Assembly: GCA_013180565.1 (NCBI GenBank) | Contig: QBUN01000371.1 | Coordinates: 1 to 11,641, forward strand | Length of the DNA stretch: 11,641 nucleotides | Reading direction: 5' to 3' | DNA from: Candidatus Methanophaga sp. GoMg3.2 | GTDB lineage: Archaea; Halobacteriota; Syntropharchaeia; Alkanophagales; Methanospirareceae | In this document: positions 6,992 to 11,641 of the stretch, piece after piece | Numbering within the stretch: the first letter of the stretch is position 1 | How the letters are laid out: every line of letters begins with the position of its first letter | Notes under the pieces: model-generated | What the model was told of the DNA's origin: nothing | Databases searched by the model: none | Seen by the model: the letters and a program-made list of their open reading frames with translations, nothing else | Made by a program: the position numbers and the translations under genes

Positions 6992-7088
6992 GGCATGATA
7001 AGTCCTATTTCTCTCGAAATTATCCGCTTGAAGTTTTCTTCCTCTTCGCTCCAGAAAACATCAATGCGGCTACCGGACTTATCATGCC
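6992..7088. repeat. 14-bp perfect inverted repeat inside the mobile element
   Basis: GGCATGATAAGTCC at 6992-7005 is the exact reverse complement of GGACTTATCATGCC at 7075-7088. A further stem pairs CATGCCG (6966-6972) with CGGCATG (6991-6997) around the palindrome GAATTAATTC, so the left arm could pair in two mutually exclusive ways. Confidence 0.65.
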
Positions 7089-7166
7089 TCTCTATGCTAC
7101 ATCTGGGAGCTCCCTCAACCCTTTATGAACAACATAGCAGTGGGTGTTGAGTTTATAGACTTGTTT

Positions 7167-7196
7167 AACTGTCCTACTCTTATTCCAAACTAAACC
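7167..7196 (-). repeat. Third, internal copy of the terminal repeat
   Basis: Read on the minus strand it begins GGTTTAGTTTGGAATAAG and continues to AGGACAGTT, matching the left end at 23 of 30 positions and the right end at 22. It could mark the original right end of a shorter 430-bp element or a nested insertion. It lies within the decayed leftward frame. Confidence 0.5.
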
Positions 7197-7310
7197 AGGT
7201 AGCGAGCTATATTTACGGTTACTCCCACCTTTCTCGTGCAGTTATTTTGCCTTCTTACGTTTAAATATTAATAACTTTTTGTTCATTTCAGACACTCCTT
7301 TCACATGCAA

Positions 7311-7340
7311 GAGTGTCCCACTTCTATATCAAACTCAACC
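7311..7340 (-). repeat. Right terminal inverted repeat
   Basis: This is the reverse complement of the left end with 25 of 30 positions identical. GACACTC at 7291-7297 and GAGTGTC at 7311-7317 also form a 7-bp stem at this end. Confidence 0.7.
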
Positions 7341-7369
7341 TTATTCCAAAAGGCAGAAGGCAATAAGAT

Positions 7370-7418
7370 AAACGTACGTGGTAATAAAACTTTGAATCTT
7401 TCCAAAGAACATACGTTT
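7370..7418 (-). terminator. Candidate hairpin terminator of the leftward operon
   Basis: Just past the glycosyltransferase stop, AAACGTA (7370-7376) pairs with TACGTTT (7412-7418). Inside it, CTTTG (7390-7394) pairs with CAAAG (7403-7407), followed on the minus strand by TTTTATT. Stems are short and AT-rich, so the call is tentative. Confidence 0.3.
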
Positions 7419-7422
7419 TTGT

Positions 7423-8658
7423 CTACTCCTCGGTAGCAAGCCCAATTAAAGCATTCACATATTCTTGGGAATGGGCATCAGTAGAGAATTTACGTCTCGC
7501 CCATTCACAGATTTCAAATCTTTTTTCTTTATCATGTTTCAGAAAGGGGATAATTTTCGTAAGTATTTCATTATTGTCGTCCATATCATTTAGTATAATA
7601 CCATAGTTATTTTTACTAATCTCTTCTGGATACACAGCAACTACATTTGTCGTGAGGACTGGAAGACCACATGCTAAATATTCAACTATTTTACCTGAAG
7701 TGACAACTTCGTTCATCAAATGTTTATGTCTAAGCAATATTCCTATATCAGAAGCACTTAAGTATTTTGCAATCTCTTCATGATCTACTTGGGTTAAAAT
7801 ATATTCATTTTTTGAAAGGTTCAATTTCTCAATAAACTCTTTTACAATATGATGATCCTCTTGTCTTATCAAAAGAATCAAAAATGCATTTTCTGCTACT
7901 TTGTTTTTTATCAACTTAAGAATCTCAATTGTTCTAAAAACATTCTGCCAACTGCGATAGGCATTTCCAACATAGATCATAACAAACTTGTCTTCTAACT
8001 TTAATCTTCTTCTATATTCACCTCTTGCTTTCATTGAAAAATAGACTTCTTCTGTATCAACACTGATCGGCAACACTTTTACTTTTTGTTCTAAATTTAA
8101 ATCAGAATGTCTTTCTATTAACAGATTTTTGAATTTTTCAGTTACAACAAAAAGGCAATCACAGCTTTTTATTCGCTTTTTTAATTGCCGTTTTACCATT
8201 TCTGTCCTATTTATCTCATTAGCATAAAAACCGTCTTTGTAAGGATGTTTTGACAAATAATCCATTTCTGATTCATAATCCCCCTCTAATTCTATTATAT
8301 ATTTTAGCTTTTTGGGGAATATTTTTTTAAAAATATCAAATAAATATGGCGGTCTTTTATTTAAATGAATAATAATCTTGTCATTTAATAAACCAATATA
8401 AAAAAAATAAACAAATATTAACAAATGATCAAAGTTGTTATGAATACCACAAAATATACGGAAATAACTTATTTGTCTATACTTTTTTACTAATCTGCGT
8501 TGTGTAATATAGGTTTTAAAAGGTAATATTGTTATTAATTCCATTGGCAACCCATTCTTTCGTGCAATATCAACCCACCCTTTGTAAAAGTGAACATACG
8601 CGGCAGGCGAAGCCAATGATCCCCCAAAGAAGTAAAAGTATTTAATCCTTTTCTTCAT
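7423..8658 (-). CDS. Glycosyltransferase, GT4-like (GT-B fold)
   Basis: This protein of about 411 residues transfers a sugar from an activated donor, probably at the inner face of the membrane. The N-terminal half is divergent and holds an aromatic, hydrophobic segment (LLIFVYFFYIGLL) that may contact membrane. The C-terminal nucleotide-binding half is recognisable: KFVMIYVGNAYRSWQNVFRT, ILTQVDHEEIAKYLSASDIG and the donor-site motif NEVVTSGKIVEYLACGLPV (about residues 316-334), a variant of the GT4 E-x7-E region. A longer frame from 8688 overlaps the previous gene by 29 bases. The ATG at 8656-8658 is preferred because an AAGGGGG Shine-Dalgarno sits 7 bases upstream and it lies one base past the previous stop. 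The linkage formed cannot be read from sequence. Confidence 0.8.
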   Translation of the reverse strand: MKKRIKYFYFFGGSLASPAAYVHFYKGWVDIARKNGLPMELITILPFKTYITQRRLVKKYRQISYFRIFCGIHNNFDHLLIFVYFFYIGLLNDKIIIHLNKRPPYLFDIFKKIFPKKLKYIIELEGDYESEMDYLSKHPYKDGFYANEINRTEMVKRQLKKRIKSCDCLFVVTEKFKNLLIERHSDLNLEQKVKVLPISVDTEEVYFSMKARGEYRRRLKLEDKFVMIYVGNAYRSWQNVFRTIEILKLIKNKVAENAFLILLIRQEDHHIVKEFIEKLNLSKNEYILTQVDHEEIAKYLSASDIGILLRHKHLMNEVVTSGKIVEYLACGLPVLTTNVVAVYPEEISKNNYGIILNDMDDNNEILTKIIPFLKHDKEKRFEICEWARRKFSTDAHSQEYVNALIGLATEE

Positions 8659-8659
8659 T

Positions 8660-9916
8660 TTAATCCCCCTTAAAGAGTCCCAACTCATTAACGAAATAAA
8701 CTAATTTTCCTGTCCTTCCATCTGGCCCATTATCGCCAATTATAATATCCAAATCACCATCTTCATCTAAATCATAAATATTTATATTCCTCGGACCTAA
8801 TAAACTACCTATATAATGTTTAGTCCATTCTCCAGTTGGATCGCTATCGGAATACCAAACTACACTACCCCCCGTCCACCCTAAGACTCTTCTTATAGTA
8901 GATTGAGTTCCGTATCCTGTTGCAATAATATCATTCTTTCCATTGCCATCAATATCTGCAACTGCGATATCATAAGGACTATCAATAGAATCATCAACCA
9001 AGTGTTTTCTCCAATAACCAGTTGGATTTGAGGAATCAAGTTCGTACCAAATCACTTCATTATTATCCATATCAACTGCAACTATATCATGATCGCCATC
9101 CATATCCACATCCCATGGCGAACCAGCTCTTGAATCTTTTAACGATACTTCATTTATTTGGTGTCGCGTCCAGTTTGGATTTTCATACCAGTAATAATAA
9201 TATTTGTAGTTTCCTGTAGCAATTATGTCTAATTTTGTATCATTATTTACATCTGCTAAATATACTCTAAATGCACCAGCCAAATCGTTATCTATCGTCG
9301 TCCTGTTCCATATCCCGTATGGATTACCATGTTCAGCTTGTTCATATAGATAAAGATCGCCTCTCACCTCAGCTACTGCTACAACCTCTATGTGTCCATC
9401 CCCCTTAATGTCCCCTGCAGCGGTATTATGGGCATAAGTACAATTGTCATCTATTATATGCTTTGTCCAAACATTAGTCCCATCAGCATTTGTCCTGCTG
9501 TACCAAGCTACTTCGTTTGAATGATGTCCACAACTTATGACATCATCAATTCCATCATTATTCATATCAATTACCGTTATTGCATGAGCATTATCAATAC
9601 CGGATACGGTGTTGTTGTCAATCGTATAGCATATCCAATTTCCCTGAATCTGGTCAACTAGTCTATACCAATATACACCTTCAGTTGGTCCATCACCCGA
9701 TGCTACCACTATATCAAGTTTTCCATTACCATTAATATCAACAATAGCTGGATACAGGGGCTTATCTATATTTTCGTCAATAACTACCATAGTCCAACCT
9801 TCCTGATGATCTATCAAATCTGCGGCAAAAAACAAGATCATTGTTGTGCCTGCAAGGAGGGTAATGATAATAGCAATACTTTTTCTCAATGGGATTCTTA
9901 GCTTTCTCTTTTTCAT
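8660..9916 (-). CDS. Membrane-anchored seven-bladed VCBS/FG-GAP repeat propeller protein
   Basis: This 418-residue protein has a basic N-terminus and one hydrophobic segment (about 12-32), either a signal anchor or an uncleaved signal peptide, so the rest is probably outside the membrane. Seven calcium-loop-like motifs D-x-D/N-x-D/N-G-x-x-D recur at about 60, 117, 169, 222, 269, 321 and 382 with 47-61 residue spacing. Each is followed by a V-x-W-Y-type strand and separated by W-T-K-H-x-I-D strands (41, 94, 150, 203, 249, 302, 364). This predicts a seven-bladed beta-propeller like integrin alpha and FG-GAP proteins. Repeat 3 ends in Glu and repeat 4 replaces Gly with Thr, so some loops may not bind calcium. 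AAGGAGG lies 7 bases before the ATG, inside the end of the FkbM gene. Its ligand is unknown; a glycan or surface-binding role is inferred from context. Confidence 0.85.
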   Translation of the reverse strand: MKKRKLRIPLRKSIAIIITLLAGTTMILFFAADLIDHQEGWTMVVIDENIDKPLYPAIVDINGNGKLDIVVASGDGPTEGVYWYRLVDQIQGNWICYTIDNNTVSGIDNAHAITVIDMNNDGIDDVISCGHHSNEVAWYSRTNADGTNVWTKHIIDDNCTYAHNTAAGDIKGDGHIEVVAVAEVRGDLYLYEQAEHGNPYGIWNRTTIDNDLAGAFRVYLADVNNDTKLDIIATGNYKYYYYWYENPNWTRHQINEVSLKDSRAGSPWDVDMDGDHDIVAVDMDNNEVIWYELDSSNPTGYWRKHLVDDSIDSPYDIAVADIDGNGKNDIIATGYGTQSTIRRVLGWTGGSVVWYSDSDPTGEWTKHYIGSLLGPRNINIYDLDEDGDLDIIIGDNGPDGRTGKLVYFVNELGLFKGD

Positions 9917-9917
9917 T

Positions 9918-10814
9918 TTAAACCTCCTTGAAGTTTATATATGTTCGGGAATTATCAATTTCTGATTCATGAATGAAAACATAATTATTATTTGCAAGAT
10001 TGGCACCCTTATCAGACCAAACATGACCAGTTCCCACAAAATGGATTTCGTGTGTTGGAACTAATATTTCCTTTTTGTAGTCATAAACAAAGCATTTGTA
10101 ACCTAATTCACTTAAAAATTTAAGAACGTCATTTGATGAATGCCCAAATTTTATAGAGTGCACTTCTGCTATTTCACATAAAATAATTGGCTTTTCCTTT
10201 TTTAATACGTTAGTAGCACCTTGAAAAACTTCTAATTCGGCACCTTCGCAATCACATTTAATAAACCTCAGATTCTGAATTGAATTGCTGAAATAAAATT
10301 CATCTAATGTAATTGTCCGAACTATTTCTCTTTTACCTTTTATCGGGCCTTTATTGTCTATTTGTGCGTGCCCTGTACTATAAAAAGGAACATGAAGTGT
10401 AACATGTCCCTCTTTATTGCTGATAGCAATATTAAAGTTTTGGACGTTATTCAAATTATACTTTTTCAAAACAGAAGTTAATAGATTATATGCTCTTTTA
10501 CCCGGCTCAAAAGCATATACTATACCCGCTTCCCCAACTATTTTAGATAGATAATATGTGTATGGACCAATGTTTGCTCCAACGTCAATGACTTTATCCC
10601 CAAAAGATAAGATTTTTGGTAATAATTCAATTTCTTTTTCATAAATATAATCGTCATCATTTAGATACCAAAAAAACTTATGTAGGTCCCTTCTATCTTT
10701 AAAATATAGGATGATTCTGTTTTCTTCAAATTTGTTCATTGCCTTTCTTATCTTATTTAATAAATATCGGCCAATTGCTGTTTTTTCTAATTCTCTTTTT
10801 AATATTACCTTCAT
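9918..10814 (-). CDS. FkbM-family SAM-dependent methyltransferase
   Basis: This 298-residue class I methyltransferase has the SAM-binding motif VIDVGANIGPYT (about 75-86), the acidic strand-2 end AFEP (101-104) and the FkbM hallmark IKCDCEGAELEVFQGA (about 185-200), where a Cys replaces the more common Val in I-D-V-E-G-A-E. FkbM enzymes usually O-methylate hydroxyls of sugars or polyketides, so methylation of a glycan residue is the likely role here. A TTG at 10827-10829 gives a longer frame, but GGAGG at 10823-10827 sits 8 bases before the ATG at 10812-10814, which is therefore the start. The stop is one base before the ATG of the propeller gene, so the two are translationally coupled. Confidence 0.88.
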   Translation of the reverse strand: MKVILKRELEKTAIGRYLLNKIRKAMNKFEENRIILYFKDRRDLHKFFWYLNDDDYIYEKEIELLPKILSFGDKVIDVGANIGPYTYYLSKIVGEAGIVYAFEPGKRAYNLLTSVLKKYNLNNVQNFNIAISNKEGHVTLHVPFYSTGHAQIDNKGPIKGKREIVRTITLDEFYFSNSIQNLRFIKCDCEGAELEVFQGATNVLKKEKPIILCEIAEVHSIKFGHSSNDVLKFLSELGYKCFVYDYKKEILVPTHEIHFVGTGHVWSDKGANLANNNYVFIHESEIDNSRTYINFKEV

Positions 10815-10829
10815 ATAAGATGCCTCCAA

Positions 10830-10931
10830 CTAAAACTCCGCACTTTTTTCTATATTCTCCCAATTCTTATTAAAGCATTCATGCATCATCTTCAAACCTT
10901 GTTGTTTCCAATCCTTTATAATTTTGGAATA
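10830..10931 (-). pseudogene. C-terminal remnant of an SDR nucleotide-sugar epimerase
   Basis: An open minus-strand stretch ending at the TAG 10830-10832 encodes GLKMMHECFNKNWENIEK followed by SAEF. The second SDR protein of this window ends GLKKVQEWFTENWENIEK followed by NTEF. The last 36 bases match at 30 positions, including TGGGAGAATATAGA exactly. The rest of the epimerase is absent: the frame runs up into a stop at 10938-10940 that closes the neighbouring broken gene. This is a 3' scar of a lost or recombined epimerase gene, just upstream of the FkbM gene. Confidence 0.6.
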
Positions 10932-10937
10932 GTTTCT

Positions 10938-11641
10938 TTAAGGATGTAATGAAAAACTCTTTTTAGATGACAAAATCTTTTTATCAAAATAACCCAAGCC
11001 CGGGCAATTTAAAAACTGCCAATCTATTTCTACATAAGAACTTTCAGGTAATACCTGACTTATTAACGCTAAATTAAGACTCCTAAACCAAGTAGCAAAT
11101 ATATCACTCTCCGTAGCTGGAATACCTGTTTTTGTCCAACCTTGTGAAAGACGTGGCTTATTATATCTTACAAATTGCCCGATCGCCGCTTCTACACACG
11201 AATAACGCCAATATCTGATTATGATGGTGTAAAATAGAAACACCAAGTCTACCCCAATCCTTAATTCCAAAATGATGCCTTTTTGTCCACAAGAAAGCAC
11301 CATCTTCACCTTGCAGATTTATCGTTGCAGCCAATACTCTTTCTAGTGCATTTTTTATATCTTCACGCCTATAGTCAACGCATTTATGCATATTCACCAA
11401 TGTATCGACTGCATCCAAATCTTCACATCCATCTCCACCGCCTACCGGAGAGAAGAGACCATCTGGTTGCTGTAGAAGTAATGTAGTATCTACTATTTTT
11501 TCCATATATCTTAAAGGGCGATTTGTACTATAACAAGTAAAATCTTCGGCTTTAATCCGCAGCAATTATTAGAACATTTAAATACGGAAAAACAAAATTC
11601 ATAGTCAAACCACTTTTCGAGGCGGTGGCTATGGAAGCGGA
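10938..11641 (-). pseudogene. Frameshifted gene, possible alpha/alpha-toroid (prenyltransferase-like) protein, 3' part
   Basis: Protein-like sequence is spread over alternating minus-strand frames and continues beyond the window edge. Frame one (from 11639 to about 11565) reads HRLEKWFDYEFCFSVFKC. Frame two (about 11550-11230) reads LLLQQPDGLFSPVGGGDG, CEDLDAVDTLVNMHKC and INLQGEDGAFLW. Frame three, the same phase as frame one, reads RLSQGWTKTG, ESDIFATWFRSLNLALI and WQFLNCPGLGYF to the stop at 10938-10940. The two Q-x-x-D/E-G-x-F elements resemble QW-type repeats of alpha/alpha-toroid terpene cyclase and prenyltransferase-like proteins, and comparable proteins often neighbour FkbM and glycosyltransferase genes. 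At least two compensating frameshifts, near 11513-11565 and 11163-11309, make it a likely pseudogene. Sequencing error cannot be excluded. Confidence 0.5.

Larger units (their letters stand above)
6955..7286 (-). pseudogene. Decayed small gene inside the TIR element
   Basis: On the minus strand an ATG at 7284-7286 has GGAG 8 bases upstream (7295-7298) and encodes MNKKLLIFKRKKAK before a TAA at 7242-7244. The same frame then stays open for 49 codons (7095-7241), including KYSSLPGLVWNKSRTVKQ, to a stop at 7092-7094. An overlapping second frame, open from 7122 to 6955, encodes IDVFWSEEEENFKRIIS and REIGLIMPDSE. The W-S-E-E-E-x-x-F run is reminiscent of Myb/SANT-like helix-turn-helix starts, but this is weak. 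A gene of about 110 codons disabled by one stop and one frameshift fits best, possibly the element's own protein. No transposase catalytic motif is seen. Confidence 0.35.
6766..7340. mobile_element. Degenerate TIR-bounded mobile element, about 575 bp
   Basis: The ends at 6766-6795 and 7311-7340 are inverted repeats of each other: both begin GGTTGAGTTTG when read inward and finish GGGACACTC, with 25 of 30 positions identical. A third diverged copy at 7167-7196 has the same orientation as the right end (22-23 of 30 positions). The interior has several perfect inverted repeats and a decayed leftward frame, but no intact transposase. No convincing target duplication flanks it. It reads as a relic insertion sequence or MITE that landed at the flippase stop codon. 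The IS family is not recognised. Confidence 0.65.

Noticed and set aside
6766..7340. CRISPR or tRNA/rRNA content in the large gap
   Set aside because: There are no regularly spaced repeats, no cloverleaf and no rRNA-like sequence; the repeats present are terminal inverted repeats and hairpins.
8658..8688. Longer glycosyltransferase start at 8688
   Set aside because: The extra ten residues overlap the propeller gene's coding end and lack a ribosome site, while the ATG at 8658 has a strong one.
10815..10829. TTG start giving a five-residue longer FkbM protein
   Set aside because: The TTG overlaps the GGAGG ribosome site of the ATG at 10814.

Overview
The window looks like part of an archaeal surface-polysaccharide (glycan) locus. 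The case for an archaeon rests on a RelB-like antitoxin of a type common in euryarchaea, a TIGR04076-type small protein, WecB/WecC-type sugar enzymes with good Shine-Dalgarno sites, AT-rich TATA-like upstream sequence and moderate-to-low GC. A methanogen, an anaerobic methane or alkane oxidiser, or an Archaeoglobus relative would fit. The lineage is inference.

Layout: 1-293 is AT-rich non-coding DNA ending in a palindrome plus TATA-like candidate promoter. At 294-568 lies an orphan antitoxin followed by a 17-codon toxin scar. A rightward operon runs from 565 to 6771: a WecC-type nucleotide-sugar dehydrogenase, a WecB-type UDP-GlcNAc 2-epimerase, a TIGR04076-like small protein, two extended-SDR epimerase/dehydratases and a Wzx-type flippase. 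A leftward operon runs from 10814 down to 7423: an FkbM-type methyltransferase, a membrane-anchored seven-bladed VCBS/FG-GAP propeller protein and a GT4-like glycosyltransferase. Upstream of it, at 10938-11641, is a frameshifted gene leaving the window. The two operons converge on a 650-bp gap holding a decayed mobile element with about 30-bp terminal inverted repeats.

The rightward genes can plausibly make UDP-ManNAc and UDP-ManNAcA from UDP-GlcNAc, modify other nucleotide sugars and flip a lipid-linked glycan. The leftward genes could add and O-methylate sugars, with the propeller working outside the cell.

A recurring theme is gene scars. There is a toxin reduced to its two ends, a degraded dehydrogenase 3' end after the second SDR gene, a second copy of an epimerase 3' end in inverted orientation before the FkbM gene, a frameshifted gene and a broken TIR element. 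The locus seems to have been reshuffled repeatedly, which is typical of variable glycan islands.
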